Positions 16,984 to 26,590 of a stretch of 54,578 nt of DNA are shown piece after piece. This DNA is from Pirellulaceae bacterium (GTDB taxonomy: Bacteria; Planctomycetota; Planctomycetia; Pirellulales; Pirellulaceae): NCBI GenBank assembly GCA_022448315.1, contig JAKVCA010000023.1, positions 1 to 54,578 on the forward strand, in the 5' to 3' direction. The notes below the pieces were generated by a model. That model was not told the origin of the DNA and made no database searches. It saw only the letters and a list, made by a program, of their open reading frames with translations. Each line of letters starts with the position of its first letter. Within the stretch, counting starts at the first letter, position 1. The translations under genes and the position numbers were made by a program.

Positions 16984-17904
16984 CTAGGCGACGGTATTCA
17001 GCAACCAAGCCATGAGGCCCTTCTGCGCGTGGAGGCGGTTTTCAGCCTGCTGCAATACCGAACTCTGAGGACCATCCATCACCTCAGCCGATACCTCCAG
17101 CCCGCGATGCGCCGGGAGGCAGTGAAGAAAAATGGCATTGTCCTTCGCGCTTTGCATCAACGTCGCGTTGACCTGAAAGTCGCTGAAATCTGCTTCCCGC
17201 TGCGCCTGCTCCGCTTCTTGCCCCATGCTCGCCCAGACGTCCGTGTAAACCGCGGCTGCACCGTCCACAGCCTCCGCCGGATCACGGGTATCAACGATCT
17301 GTCCGGCCCCCGGTATCGCCTGCATCCTCTCCCAAATCTCGGCGTCAAATTCATAACCGGCTGGACTGGCCAGGGCAAAGTCGACGCCAAGCTTTGCACA
17401 CGTAAAGCCGAGACTGCGAGAAACATTGTTGGCATCACCCACAAACGCGATCTTGAGACCTTCGAGCGTTCCAAAGCTCTCTTGAACCGTCAGCAGGTCC
17501 GCCAGGGCCTGACATGGATGAGAAAGATCGGTCAGACCGTTGATCACCGGACATTGACTATGCTCGGCAAGTTGCACGACGGAGTCATGTAACTTCGCAC
17601 GAACCACGATGAGGTCGACGTAACGGCTTAGCACCCCAGCGAAATCCTCGATCGACTCGCGGTTTCCCCAACCAACATCTTCGCCCAAAAACAGGCTTGC
17701 GCCGCCAAGATGGCGAATTCCCGTTTCAAAACTCACACGAGTTCGAAGCGAGGGCTTTTGAAAAAGCATCGCCATTACTCGTCGAGGAAATAAATCCTCA
17801 CGTATCCCTGAGTTGAATTTGCTTTTCAAATCTGCCGACAAAGAAAGAACTTCCCTGACTTCATCGGAACTTAGATCATCCATGGTCAGGACATGCCGTA
17901 CCAT
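16984..17904 (-). CDS. argF: ornithine carbamoyltransferase
   Basis: A 306-residue enzyme that makes citrulline from ornithine and carbamoyl phosphate in arginine synthesis. The carbamoyl-phosphate motif KPSLRTRVSFETG, the NGLTDLSHPCQALADL block and the FLHCLPAHRG ornithine-binding segment are all present. I chose the ATG at 17904, preceded by GAGG at 6 bases; ATGs at 17907 and 17925 are alternatives. The gene is the last of the argB-argD-argF group, 99 bases after argD. Length matches the family. Confidence 0.95.
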   Translation of the reverse strand: MVRHVLTMDDLSSDEVREVLSLSADLKSKFNSGIREDLFPRRVMAMLFQKPSLRTRVSFETGIRHLGGASLFLGEDVGWGNRESIEDFAGVLSRYVDLIVVRAKLHDSVVQLAEHSQCPVINGLTDLSHPCQALADLLTVQESFGTLEGLKIAFVGDANNVSRSLGFTCAKLGVDFALASPAGYEFDAEIWERMQAIPGAGQIVDTRDPAEAVDGAAAVYTDVWASMGQEAEQAQREADFSDFQVNATLMQSAKDNAIFLHCLPAHRGLEVSAEVMDGPQSSVLQQAENRLHAQKGLMAWLLNTVA

Positions 17905-18003
17905 CATTCGCCTCGTTTCTAGCATTGAATGGATGATGATTTCATCTGAATCTCAAACGTGAAGCACCCACACTCGAGGGGATCATGGCGAACCCACGTC
18001 TCC

Positions 18004-19224
18004 TCAGGACTTGTGGGTGGTCACCAGTGTCTCTGCAACTTGCTCAAACGCCGATTCGAGCAAGTTGCAGCCGTCTTCAAACAGGTCGTCTGAAAGATTC
18101 ATCGCGGGGAGAAAGCGAATCACGGTACCTTGGGTGCAATTCACCAACAGGCCTTTCTCTAGACAAGCCTTGACAAAAGGGCCCCCGTCAACGGAAAGCT
18201 GGATCCCAATCATGACGCCCGCCACCCGAATCTCGTCAATGAATTCAAAACGACTCTGCAGTTGCTGAAGTCGCGTTCGGAACTGCTCGCCTAGATAGGA
18301 AGCTCGCTGCAACAATCCCTCATCCTCAATGGTCTCCAGGGTCGCGATACCCGCAGCCGATGCGATCGGGTTTCCTCCAAACGTGGCGGCATGCATCCCA
18401 GGTCGGAGGCTTGGAGCCAACTCCCGCCGAGTCAAAATCCCACCTCCAGCGATCCCTCCGCAGAGACTCTTGGCCAACGTTAGAACATCGGGAACCACAC
18501 CAAAATGCTGGTATCCAAACCACTCTCCAGTGCGACCGCATCCTGTTTGAACTTCATCGAAAATCAACACCAGTTCGTGCTCATCGGCCAACGCTCTCAG
18601 TCCTTCGAGAAATCCTGCAGGTGGCAAATTGATGCCTCCTTCACCCTGAATCGGTTCGACCATGATCCCACAGGTCTCGGAATCGATCAGGTTTCTCGTC
18701 GCCTCCAGATCACCAAACGGAGCGTATTCAAAGCCCGCCATCAACGGACCTAATCCCTCGTGGTATTTGGGCTGTGCGGTTGCCGTCAATGAGCCAAACG
18801 TTCGGCCATGAAAACCACCGGTGTACGAAATGATCTTGTAACGCTCGGGCGAAGTGTGAAGCTTGGCGAGTTTGATTGCTGCTTCGTTCGCTTCGGTTCC
18901 CGAGTTGCAGAAAAAAGCCATGGCATCGAACGAGCGAACGGAAAGCATCTCCGCCCATTTCCCCTGCGATTCCATCAACCAGGTGTTCGGAACATGGATC
19001 AGTTCAGCCACCTGCTTTTGCACCGCCTCGACCACCCTTGGCGGGCAGTGTCCGAGCAAATTGCAGCCCCACCCGGGGAAAAAGTCGATGTAACGCTGGC
19101 CTTCACTGTCCCAGATTTCCGAACCTGCACCTCTAACCAAATTGATCGGGTAGCGACCATAATTTGGTACGACGTATTGATCGAAGAGACTCTGAGTGTC
19201 CGCAGACAACAAATGGTTTGTCAT
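18004..19224 (-). CDS. argD: acetylornithine aminotransferase
   Basis: A 406-residue class III PLP aminotransferase that converts N-acetylglutamate semialdehyde to N-acetylornithine; family members often also act on succinyl-diaminopimelate. GWGCNLLGHCPP, FCNSGTEANEAAIKLAK and GGFHGRTFGSLTAT mark the PLP phosphate region. LIFDEVQTGCGRTGEWF holds the pyridine-N Asp, and VLTLAKSLCGGIAGG holds the Schiff-base Lys. The ATG follows AGGAAAAGG. It lies 50 bases downstream of argB and is probably in the same transcript. Confidence 0.94.
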   Translation of the reverse strand: MTNHLLSADTQSLFDQYVVPNYGRYPINLVRGAGSEIWDSEGQRYIDFFPGWGCNLLGHCPPRVVEAVQKQVAELIHVPNTWLMESQGKWAEMLSVRSFDAMAFFCNSGTEANEAAIKLAKLHTSPERYKIISYTGGFHGRTFGSLTATAQPKYHEGLGPLMAGFEYAPFGDLEATRNLIDSETCGIMVEPIQGEGGINLPPAGFLEGLRALADEHELVLIFDEVQTGCGRTGEWFGYQHFGVVPDVLTLAKSLCGGIAGGGILTRRELAPSLRPGMHAATFGGNPIASAAGIATLETIEDEGLLQRASYLGEQFRTRLQQLQSRFEFIDEIRVAGVMIGIQLSVDGGPFVKACLEKGLLVNCTQGTVIRFLPAMNLSDDLFEDGCNLLESAFEQVAETLVTTHKS

Positions 19225-19274
19225 GCCTTTTCCTGCTTAATCATCATCCAATTTGCAAGCCGTCGAGCGACCGA

Positions 19275-20153
19275 CTAGACGCGGGTGATCTGGGTTCCAA
19301 CACCACGGGTGGTGTAAATTTCAAGAAGCAGCGAGTGCCGCAGTCTTCCATCGATGATATGAATCTTTCGTACCCCTCGTTCCAACGTCTCGAGGCACGC
19401 TTCAACCTTTGGGATCATCCCTTCTGCAATGGTCCCATCCGCGATCAAGTCTCGAGCTTTCGCCTCAGTCAAAGAGTGGATCAACGAGTCGGAATCCTCT
19501 TTGTCCTGAAGCACGCCGGGAACATCGCTCAAAAACATCAACTTCTCCGCTCCGAGCGCCTGGGCCACAGCCGTGGCAGCAGAATCCGCATTGACGTTGA
19601 GTTTTTGCCCCCCCGAAGTCACGCACATTGAAGGAATGAATGGCACCTGCCCGGCATAACAAAGATTATCTATCACCTGTCGATCGACTTGGGTCACATG
19701 CCCCACATGCCCAAGGTCAACCTCATCTCCATGATCGTCTTTGAGTTCGAGTTTTTCGCCCACCAACACGTTGGTGGATTCGAAATTGAGTGTCATCGCC
19801 CGACCACCAAGTGACTCCAATTCATCCGCAAGGTAATTGCATGTCTCAATCGCCAATTTGGTTTCAACGATCTTCAGGGTCTCGTCATCCGTATAACGAC
19901 GACCATGGACGAATCTCGGTTCAATGCCCGCTTCTTCCATGGCTCGCGTAATCCGCTTTCCTCCGCCGTGGACGACAACCGGCCGCATCCCGACGGTCTC
20001 CATAAAAATGATGTCGGTCAAGAGGTGCCTCAATGATTCCTGATCATCGAGAATGCTCCCACCCAACTTGATCACCGTGATTTTGTCGCGAAACTGCCGA
20101 ATCCACCCCATGGCTTCGATCAGTGTATCGGCCTTCTGTATCGCTTCTTCCAA
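19275..20153 (-). CDS. argB: acetylglutamate kinase
   Basis: A 292-residue amino-acid kinase that phosphorylates N-acetylglutamate. The nucleotide motif [31 protein letters not shown], and [21 protein letters not shown] are all clear, and a Lys in [20 protein letters not shown] is the usual catalytic partner. The start is TTG at 20153, preceded by GGGGAG at about 9 bases; a later ATG ([10 protein letters not shown]) would cut off the first helix. The basic N-terminal helix (about 14-25) resembles arginine-inhibited hexameric enzymes, so feedback control by arginine is possible. First gene of the argB-argD-argF group. Confidence 0.94.
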   Translation of the reverse strand: MEEAIQKADTLIEAMGWIRQFRDKITVIKLGGSILDDQESLRHLLTDIIFMETVGMRPVVVHGGGKRITRAMEEAGIEPRFVHGRRYTDDETLKIVETKLAIETCNYLADELESLGGRAMTLNFESTNVLVGEKLELKDDHGDEVDLGHVGHVTQVDRQVIDNLCYAGQVPFIPSMCVTSGGQKLNVNADSAATAVAQALGAEKLMFLSDVPGVLQDKEDSDSLIHSLTEAKARDLIADGTIAEGMIPKVEACLETLERGVRKIHIIDGRLRHSLLLEIYTTRGVGTQITRV

Positions 20154-20700
20154 AGAACTTCACTCCCCTTCGAGGACGCCGGACATAATCGCGGTGAAAT
20201 TAATGACGCTTCTTTTTCCGCACCGCTAAATCGGAGTTACCAATCGAGAGCAGGACAACGTACGAAATTCCCACTCACTTTCCGGAATCTGGACTGCCCC
20301 GGCAATTTGACAACTCGGTTCGTTCAAGTGGAGGACACTGTGGAAAGTGATCACCGGTGGAACGAAACGAGGCCGATTATCCGGCTAAGAAAGAGGTCGC
20401 TTCCTCTCCCTGAACCGGCAAATGGTGCGATAGAAAACTACCAATGCTAGGACAGACGGTCGTTGATTGTCAACGACTCAAAATCCTAGAAATTCAAGGT
20501 CTTTCCGCGAAGTTGCTCTCGATCCAAACGCAAATCTTGTGGAAGGCAGATGAGCCTTGCACGAATCAAGCGTTCATGCGTCGCCGAGAAACGAAAGTCG
20601 GACACAATTCCGCAATAGAACAGAAGCTAAGTCCAACTAGAGCATAGACTTAGATAAATCACCGGCCGACGGTCGGCAAAACCTCGGCCCGCGATCGAGA
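20154..20700. other. intergenic region between arginine genes and Tad locus end
   Basis: This 547-base stretch separates argB (leftward) from the end of the TPR gene (also leftward). It must hold the argB promoter and any terminator of the secretin operon. A 67-codon rightward frame at 20444-20647 shows no recognisable protein and no convincing ribosome site. I see no strong hairpin with a T run. Confidence 0.5.
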
Positions 20701-21438
20701 TTATCGCAGACCGGGTATCTCGGATTGCCCATGAGCCTTCGCAACCTCAGCTTGCAGAGTCTCGTAGAGTAGCACTGAATTTTGGGAGGCGTCGGGGCCG
20801 GTCGCTGCAATCTGCAAATGCGCAAGCCCTCCGTCAATCTTCCCATTTTCAATCTCCAAGACGGCCAGATTATGGTGAGCTGCGGTATCCCCATAGAGGT
20901 CGGCAAACTGCTGGAAAGCGGCTTCGTGATCGTTTCGGTGATAGGCGAGACAAGCTTGGGTTCCAAGAAGCCTTTCGTCACCGGGATACTGCCTCAGGCT
21001 GGCATCCAATGCGGACTGCGCCTCGCCGTATCTCTTGGCCTCAATCAATGTCCAAGTCAAGTTGTTGTAAACCTCAGCCGTAGCATCACCCTGCTGGATT
21101 ACCTCTTGATAACGCCCGATCGCTTGATCGAGTTGGTTTACCTGGGCATAGAGTGGGGCGAGTTCAAGGTCAAATCGCTGACGAGCGGACCCCAACTCTT
21201 CAGCCCGCTCATAAAGTTTGATCGCTTCAATCGCATGCCCCTGTTCGGCAACCGCTTTGGCAGTCTCCATACACAGTTTCCGCTCACTCGACTTCCCTCC
21301 AGAAAACTGGGGAGATCGATCACCACTCATCGGTTTTAAAAGCGGTTCGTTCGCCACCTTTTTGAAACTGGTACAGCCGATTTGAAAACCGAGAAGGGCC
21401 AGCGTCAAACCCATGCAAAGGAGTTGGCTGAGTCGCAT
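20701..21438 (-). CDS. TPR lipoprotein of the Tad locus (TadD-like)
   Basis: A 245-residue protein. The signal peptide ends in LLGFQIGCTSFKK, a lipobox. Residues about 45-210 hold tetratricopeptide repeats: ETAKAVAEQGHAIEAIKLYE, LAPLYAQVNQLDQAIGRYQE, NNLTWTLIEAKRYGEAQSAL and ACLAYHRNDHEAAFQQFADL. TadD in Tad systems is also a TPR lipoprotein, needed for pilus assembly probably through the secretin, so this is the likely equivalent. Its ATG overlaps the upstream stop codon by one base (TGATG), which suggests coupled translation. Third gene of the secretin operon. Confidence 0.8.
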   Translation of the reverse strand: MRLSQLLCMGLTLALLGFQIGCTSFKKVANEPLLKPMSGDRSPQFSGGKSSERKLCMETAKAVAEQGHAIEAIKLYERAEELGSARQRFDLELAPLYAQVNQLDQAIGRYQEVIQQGDATAEVYNNLTWTLIEAKRYGEAQSALDASLRQYPGDERLLGTQACLAYHRNDHEAAFQQFADLYGDTAAHHNLAVLEIENGKIDGGLAHLQIAATGPDASQNSVLLYETLQAEVAKAHGQSEIPGLR

Positions 21439-21968
21439 CAAAAGCCCCGTCCAAGTGAATTGTTACCGCCAAAACCGCGATTACCCATACCCGATCGACC
21501 GCCTTGCAACTGCGAACCGGGTAGACTCGCTTCAGCGAAAGGTCCTCTTAAACCCATCGCCGAGGGCAACGCCACTTCGACTGCGCCGTAATCAATGCCT
21601 GCTTCGGTGAGTTGCATCTTGACCGAACTCACCCTTTCCTGATCCAGATTCGAGTCTCCCGAGGGTTCAATGATAAATGGGGCTGAGTTTTCAGGAGCGT
21701 TCTTCTCTCGCTGAGCGACTCTCGTCGATGCGAGCGGAGACAGATCCGCCGTTTTACCGACGAAATCTGCCTGGTAAAAAACATTCAAATCCTTTCGGGC
21801 CTGAAGCACTTGAGTCTTCTGAATTTCGTGGATCTTAGTTCCGGCAGGCTCAGGAATGGCGCCCTCAGGAATATCGGCACCGTAGTCCACTCCAAAGATT
21901 CCCCCGCGACTGGCGCAGCCGATCAAACCGAGGCTGAACAACATGACTGCAATCATTCTTTTGGACAT
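21438..21968 (-). CDS. Tad-locus lipoprotein, unknown
   Basis: A 176-residue protein. The signal peptide MSKRMIAVMLFSLGLIGC ends in a lipobox. The mature protein includes a segment (ERVSSVKMQLTEAGIDYGAV) that resembles the periplasmic folds of pilus assembly lipoproteins, and a Gly/Asn-rich tail of about 25 residues (MGNRGFGGNNSLGRGF at its end). I do not recognise the family. It lies between the secretin and the TPR lipoprotein, where some Tad loci carry CpaD/RcpB, a secretin-associated lipoprotein; that role is inferred from position only. It is 95 bases after the secretin gene. Confidence 0.68.
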   Translation of the reverse strand: MSKRMIAVMLFSLGLIGCASRGGIFGVDYGADIPEGAIPEPAGTKIHEIQKTQVLQARKDLNVFYQADFVGKTADLSPLASTRVAQREKNAPENSAPFIIEPSGDSNLDQERVSSVKMQLTEAGIDYGAVEVALPSAMGLRGPFAEASLPGSQLQGGRSGMGNRGFGGNNSLGRGF

Positions 21969-22063
21969 TTTTACAACGCTCCGATATCAGTGTGACGCCA
22001 GCTCAAAGGCATCTTTAGAGCCTCTCGAAGATAAGATTCAACGCGTAAAGCAAATACCAACCT

Positions 22064-24013
22064 TTACTTCTGATCGGAGATGATTTGGATCGGTATTTCA
22101 GCACTCTCCCGCAAACTTACCGGTCGGACCGGTTCCACCTGTTGTGAAATCGAGTTGGGTTTCTCTTCAACCGGCATCGAATAGCAACGATCCGTAGGGC
22201 CAACCTGTCCAATCATGTACCGTTCGGGCAGGCAATTTTCCGCTCGTTTTTGCCGAGCATGATCGGTCCTGACCGAGGAACGGAAGTCACGCGATCGTCG
22301 GCTTTCAAGACGGTTAGCAATATAGAACTCGATATCGGTGGGCTCATGGGCATCGCTGCCTGGCAGGGAACCCACATCGCAGGCATCGTCAGGAGCCACG
22401 AGATAAGGTGTAACGAGAATGACAAGTTCCTGTTCGCCGCTGCTGGTCCTGTTGACCCCGCCTGTCGCTCCAATAATCGGCAGATCACCCCAAAAGGGAA
22501 CACGATCACTACTCGCACCGTAGTTCGTTTGAAGCAACCCGGCGACGGCGATTGTCTGGCCACTTTTCAACTTCACGGTCGTTGCAAAATTTCGACTGTT
22601 CAAACCCGAGACCTGAGTACCGCTGTTGTTGCCTCCAATCGCAGTCCCAAGTGACTCATCGCGTGTACTCACTTCAGCATTCAACTGAAGCCGGATCACA
22701 TCACGGTCTTGCACATAAGGCGTAAATTGCAATTGAACACCGAAAGGTACAAAGTTGACACCCTGCAAATTCTGCCCGTTACCTCCAGCCCCTGACGAGA
22801 TTACCGGTACAGGAAAACGACCGCCTGCTTGGAAATCGGCGGGTTGACCATTCATGGTAATCAGATTCGGTTCGGCCAGAGTCCTTGACAAATTCAGTCG
22901 GCGAAGAGCCTCAACGGCCAAACTCACTTGCCCCATGTCCAAAGAGGCCAACACATTGGCGCGACCCACGCCGGTATTTCCACCGGTTTGAGCAAGGTTC
23001 CCCACCAGCGATTGGAAAACGGTAAAACCGGAGTTATTGTCGACCGAAAAGTTAAGCCCAATGCTGCGGGCAGCATTTCGATTAACTTCAGCAACCGTCA
23101 CCTTCAGCATGACCTGCTGTTCACCCACCACCTTCAACTGATTGATGATGCCAGCCCTTGCTAAAGCAAGCGGATCGATGACTCGACGGCGCTGTGCTGC
23201 CGCTTCTTCTGCGACTAACGGATCTTGATTGTCCTGAAAACTCAGAGCTTGAGCGAGGCTGACCGGAGTCTTCTCGGCAACAGGATCGGAGGGCCGAATC
23301 AAGCCCGCACTAACACCTCGAGCACCCGCCAAAACTTGAAGAATTTGCCCCATTTCGATCGTATCCGGCGTCTGCCCCCGAACGATCATCCGGTCTTCGA
23401 TTTGATCAAGCTCAATGTAGCTATTGGGAAACTTCTCGTTGAGTTCATCCTCAAGCGATTCGATGGGACGCGCTAAAATTGGATCGGAGAAGACACGGAC
23501 CAAATAGCTCACCGTGGTTTGACCGGACGGTGATGACGGATCGTCGAACCACAGAATGAGTGTCGTTGAACCCGACCGCATCCCAGTAATGGCAATCTCG
23601 CGACCACTTTGGTTATCGATAATTTCCGTTCGAATCACCTCATCATCGGGTACATAAATCCTTTTGGGCGCCTTCGCCAGCTGCAGGACCTTCGGACGCC
23701 CGATCACAAGATTCAACGGTAATTCAGGGTCGATCATTCCCTGAACAAACTGCTCCGATTTTTTGACAACATCCACTGCTGGCAGTGGCAAAATCAGTTC
23801 CGACGGGAACCCATTCTGAATTCTCGACCTGGGGTCATCGGCGACTTCCTGTCGCGCAGCACGCCCCTCTTTTTCAACTTCTGCAGGCTGGCCCACGACT
23901 TGAATCGCGCCACCGTCGTCTGCCTTTTCCTGAGCAGGTAGCGGAGATGCACATGCCGCAAGGATGAGAATCCCTGCCCATTTTCTTCTCATCGATCTCA
24001 TTGAGGTGTTCAC
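22064..24013 (-). CDS. cpaC: Tad pilus outer-membrane secretin
   Basis: A 649-residue secretin of the CpaC/RcpA type. After the signal peptide, residues about 75-185 form the pilus-formation N-terminal domain (LPLNLVIGRPKVLQLAKAPK, VPDDEVIRTEIIDN), followed by a BON-like domain (SYIELDQIEDRMIVRGQTPD). The secretin domain covers about 290-550: RSIGLNFSVDNN, AEPNLITMNGQPADFQAGGR, VPFGVQLQFTPYV, LKSGQTIAVAGLLQT and SGEQELVILVTPYLV. The last 90 residues are an extra tail with Cys pairs. The start is GTG at 24013; ATGs at 24001 and 23992 are alternatives. It is separated from the rest of the Tad genes by 429 bases, so it probably has its own promoter. Confidence 0.9.
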   Translation of the reverse strand: MNTSMRSMRRKWAGILILAACASPLPAQEKADDGGAIQVVGQPAEVEKEGRAARQEVADDPRSRIQNGFPSELILPLPAVDVVKKSEQFVQGMIDPELPLNLVIGRPKVLQLAKAPKRIYVPDDEVIRTEIIDNQSGREIAITGMRSGSTTLILWFDDPSSPSGQTTVSYLVRVFSDPILARPIESLEDELNEKFPNSYIELDQIEDRMIVRGQTPDTIEMGQILQVLAGARGVSAGLIRPSDPVAEKTPVSLAQALSFQDNQDPLVAEEAAAQRRRVIDPLALARAGIINQLKVVGEQQVMLKVTVAEVNRNAARSIGLNFSVDNNSGFTVFQSLVGNLAQTGGNTGVGRANVLASLDMGQVSLAVEALRRLNLSRTLAEPNLITMNGQPADFQAGGRFPVPVISSGAGGNGQNLQGVNFVPFGVQLQFTPYVQDRDVIRLQLNAEVSTRDESLGTAIGGNNSGTQVSGLNSRNFATTVKLKSGQTIAVAGLLQTNYGASSDRVPFWGDLPIIGATGGVNRTSSGEQELVILVTPYLVAPDDACDVGSLPGSDAHEPTDIEFYIANRLESRRSRDFRSSVRTDHARQKRAENCLPERYMIGQVGPTDRCYSMPVEEKPNSISQQVEPVRPVSLRESAEIPIQIISDQK

Positions 24014-24442
24014 TTTGCTAGCGGCCTCGTGACAAAAGAGGAATGTCGCAACACTGCTCGGCTGAGTAACAAACCCAAACTCTGAATTAAAGACGACTCG
24101 TAATTGCCGGCAAGATGCAATTAATGTGCATTATCGGACTAATCCGTCGAAACGGATCAGTCAATTACATGATTTACGTTGAAGTCCAGCCAGTTTCAGT
24201 TCCGGCGGATTCGATGACTCCATGAAATCATCTCGTAAAGAAGAATTCGGGCCATTGAGCCGAATTGGGTAGAAAGGCATAGTGCTAGCACCATGACACT
24301 CATGGGGAAAACATGTCCGACGGCCACCCTATCTCGGATACGCTTGTCTTCGATGGGTCGCTTCGACTCCCTTCCCCGTGGCCGTGCTTTTCAGGCGACG
24401 GGGAGAATCTTGTCCGTTAAACGCGAGTTCATCGTCGGGGAC
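24014..24442. other. intergenic region upstream of the secretin gene
   Basis: This 429-base gap splits the Tad locus into two transcription units. It holds two hairpins. One, aattcgg/ccgaatt with a 9-base loop (24244-24266), is followed on the minus strand by cttcttt and could end the TadG-like transcript. The other (24137-24162, atccgt/acggat with outer gact/agtc pairs and one mismatch) lies nearer the secretin gene. No ORF is supported. Confidence 0.5.
24240..24266 (-). terminator. possible terminator of the tadE-tadG transcript
   Basis: A 7-bp stem with a 9-base loop; on the minus strand it is followed by a pyrimidine-rich cttcttt. The T run is short and the distance from the TadG-like stop (about 180 bases) is large, so this is a weak call. 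Confidence 0.35.
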
Positions 24443-25603
24443 TCAATTCATCGAGCGCACCTGAGCAGGCAAACGACTCATCTCAATTTCTGAAATCGCC
24501 GCGTACTCCCCATGCTTCTCAAGAATCGAGTCGCGACTTTCCGCAGATAATGCTTCCAGCGTGGGCCATGCATCCTGCAAACGAGGCGAGCCATTGGGAA
24601 TTCGATCCTCGCCGGATTTTAAGAGACGAAATCCAACCACGTAGTGGCTCCCAAGATCCTCCCAGATCACAGCGGCGTAGCCAGGTCCGGGAATCTCGCC
24701 GATATCGATGGGATCGATGTCCGGGTCTGTGGGATCCCGATCCACCAACTGCACGGTCTCTCCGAGAGCGTGAGCCGGCGTCGCAATCTCATACCATTGG
24801 TTCAGATCGGGCCAGTAAGCAAAAGAAATGGCGGAGTAGAACGTTTCTCCTTCCCCATCCCCAATGAAGACAATGGGCTTAGGATCAGCGATCGCGGTTG
24901 CCCTTATTGCAACGCCATCTCGACGAATATCGTAAGATCCCGCCGGCTGATGGATAAAAAATGAAAGATGACCAAGCAACAGGGGCGAACCTAACCCACT
25001 CGAACTTACTCCTGCAACTCGGTCGAGTGGATTTGCAACACCGGTTCGAACTGGAGTTCGTCGTAGTCGTGACAAAAACGCTGGGCCCGTCGAATCGAGA
25101 ATGAAATCGTTTCTTTCGTAAGACCCATTTTCCTGATGATCGGAGGGGTACTCGCTCGGACTTTGATATTCCCCGGTAACAAAGTCGCCTGCTCCATCAT
25201 TTGCCGAATTCAGCTCGGGAGCCGGACGGTAAATATACTGATACCGATCGCTGAGCAGTTGCTGAGCCCCCTCACCCGTTCCCAGAACCGTGCGGTCATT
25301 AGTATCTCGTTGTACAAGAGATTGCTCAGGCCCAGCCCCCAGCGTCGTAAAATTTTGTTGCGGGTCCAGATCATCATCATAAACGTTCCGCATCAGGATT
25401 CTGGCATTCTCCCGCCCTTCTTCGCCGATGTCGCGAGCACCCTCGAGTGAAGCCGTATTCACACCTGCCTGCATGGTCCTGCGGGACAGCAGCACAAAAC
25501 CAAAATCAAGAGTCAGGGCAAGAACACTTACCATGACAAGCAATAGCAGCATCACGACCATCAGACTTTGGCCGACACGGCATCGTCTTCGATCAAGAGC
25601 CAT
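24443..25603 (-). CDS. TadG-like pilus assembly protein
   Basis: A 386-residue protein with one N-terminal membrane segment (SLMVVMLLLLVMVSVLALTL) preceded by a basic RRRCRVGQ, then a large exported domain. The start RRTMQAGVNTASLEGARDI right after the membrane segment is typical of TadE/TadG pseudopilins. The Gly before QSL could be a prepilin cleavage site, but the usual Glu at +5 is replaced by Val, so processing is doubtful. The rest is not recognisable. The ATG at 25603 overlaps the end of tadE by 11 bases and has AGGT upstream, so translation is probably coupled. Last gene of the first Tad transcription unit. Confidence 0.75.
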   Translation of the reverse strand: MALDRRRCRVGQSLMVVMLLLLVMVSVLALTLDFGFVLLSRRTMQAGVNTASLEGARDIGEEGRENARILMRNVYDDDLDPQQNFTTLGAGPEQSLVQRDTNDRTVLGTGEGAQQLLSDRYQYIYRPAPELNSANDGAGDFVTGEYQSPSEYPSDHQENGSYERNDFILDSTGPAFLSRLRRTPVRTGVANPLDRVAGVSSSGLGSPLLLGHLSFFIHQPAGSYDIRRDGVAIRATAIADPKPIVFIGDGEGETFYSAISFAYWPDLNQWYEIATPAHALGETVQLVDRDPTDPDIDPIDIGEIPGPGYAAVIWEDLGSHYVVGFRLLKSGEDRIPNGSPRLQDAWPTLEALSAESRDSILEKHGEYAAISEIEMSRLPAQVRSMN

Positions 25604-26573
25604 TACTGAAAACCTCACGACGGTAGATGGCTTGGAACGACATGACCTTACGGTAGGGACGCAGGACACGCGTCAATGCTTCCAATTCTCCCAATCCGTA
25701 CAGTCCTGAATTCGGATTGGAGCCCGCAACGCCCGAGGCAGGCGAAATTCTCGGACTCGGGGCAGAAACCGAGTAGCAACCGGTAGACGCACCAGCGGCC
25801 AAAGTCGTGTCACCTGCGATGACAATCGTGCCACCCACTTGCCCGTTGGTTCGATTCAATAAAGTGGTCGACTGCGCTGGATAGTTGACTCTTAGTGCCA
25901 CCATTCCAGGCTGGAAAGATTCAAGTGCAGGTGCCACATCGTAAGACAGTTTGAAAGGTCCCTCTCGCGGCGTTCCCGAATCTTCATCGTGATCCACACG
26001 AATTTCCTCCACGGGAGCCACCCACTCCAAGATCGTCTCGCCCGCAGCGCGAATCCGGCTCGGGAAGACTCCGACGTCATCTGCCCGGTTCCTGTACTCC
26101 ACGATGGGAATCAGAATGGTTTCCTCACCCGTCGCATTATTCACAACCAGAGCACCCGGGTATCGAGTCATCCCGTTATCACGAATCATTGCAGGAACAA
26201 GCAGACGGTTGAGGAGCGGAAGCTGGTCCGCATAAGCTTGAAAATCGCCGCCAAATGCGGTCGAACTCCCCCATTCTGCATCATGAATGACAAGATACTG
26301 TTCGTCATAGATTTGCTCTTTGAAAGCCGAGTCATTACAGACGGACTCTGCCTCGTCGCACTGATCGAGCTGTCCGAGCCCAAGTTCCTGGTTTGGCTCA
26401 AAGGGCATCCGCGAAATTTCCTGCGCCGCCACATCGACCGCTTGCTGCAAGACATTCGCCTGAAAAAAGAATAGACCAAAACTGATCGTCGCCCCGATCA
26501 ACACGAGAAAAATTGGGATCAAGAACGCAAACTCAACCATGGCTTGGCCTTTTCTCAAACTTCGAAAAACCAA
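25593..26573 (-). CDS. tadE: TadE-like pseudopilin
   Basis: A 326-residue protein. The N-terminus RSLRKGQAMVEFAFLIPIFL has the type IV prepilin pattern: basic residues, Gly as the cleavage site, and Glu at +5, then a hydrophobic helix. An FQANVLQQAVDVAAQEI segment follows, as in TadE proteins. The next 270 residues are an exported domain with a Cys pair (QCDEAESVCND). An ATG at MVEF would remove the cleavage Gly, so the start must lie upstream; I chose the TTG at 26573, next to GGAGG, with another TTG at 26558 as alternative. Much longer in-frame starts would overlap the DUF192 gene and are unlikely. It lies 17 bases after DUF192. Confidence 0.78.
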   Translation of the reverse strand: MVFRSLRKGQAMVEFAFLIPIFLVLIGATISFGLFFFQANVLQQAVDVAAQEISRMPFEPNQELGLGQLDQCDEAESVCNDSAFKEQIYDEQYLVIHDAEWGSSTAFGGDFQAYADQLPLLNRLLVPAMIRDNGMTRYPGALVVNNATGEETILIPIVEYRNRADDVGVFPSRIRAAGETILEWVAPVEEIRVDHDEDSGTPREGPFKLSYDVAPALESFQPGMVALRVNYPAQSTTLLNRTNGQVGGTIVIAGDTTLAAGASTGCYSVSAPSPRISPASGVAGSNPNSGLYGLGELEALTRVLRPYRKVMSFQAIYRREVFSNGS

Positions 26574-26590
26574 TCCTCCACAATGACCCG

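Noticed and set aside
20444-20647. 67-codon rightward frame in the gap before argB
   Set aside because: No ribosome site, no recognisable motif; could be chance in a 547-base gap.
24282-24291. Palindrome gtgctagcac in the secretin leader
   Set aside because: A 10-bp palindrome is expected by chance at this scale and no second copy was seen nearby.
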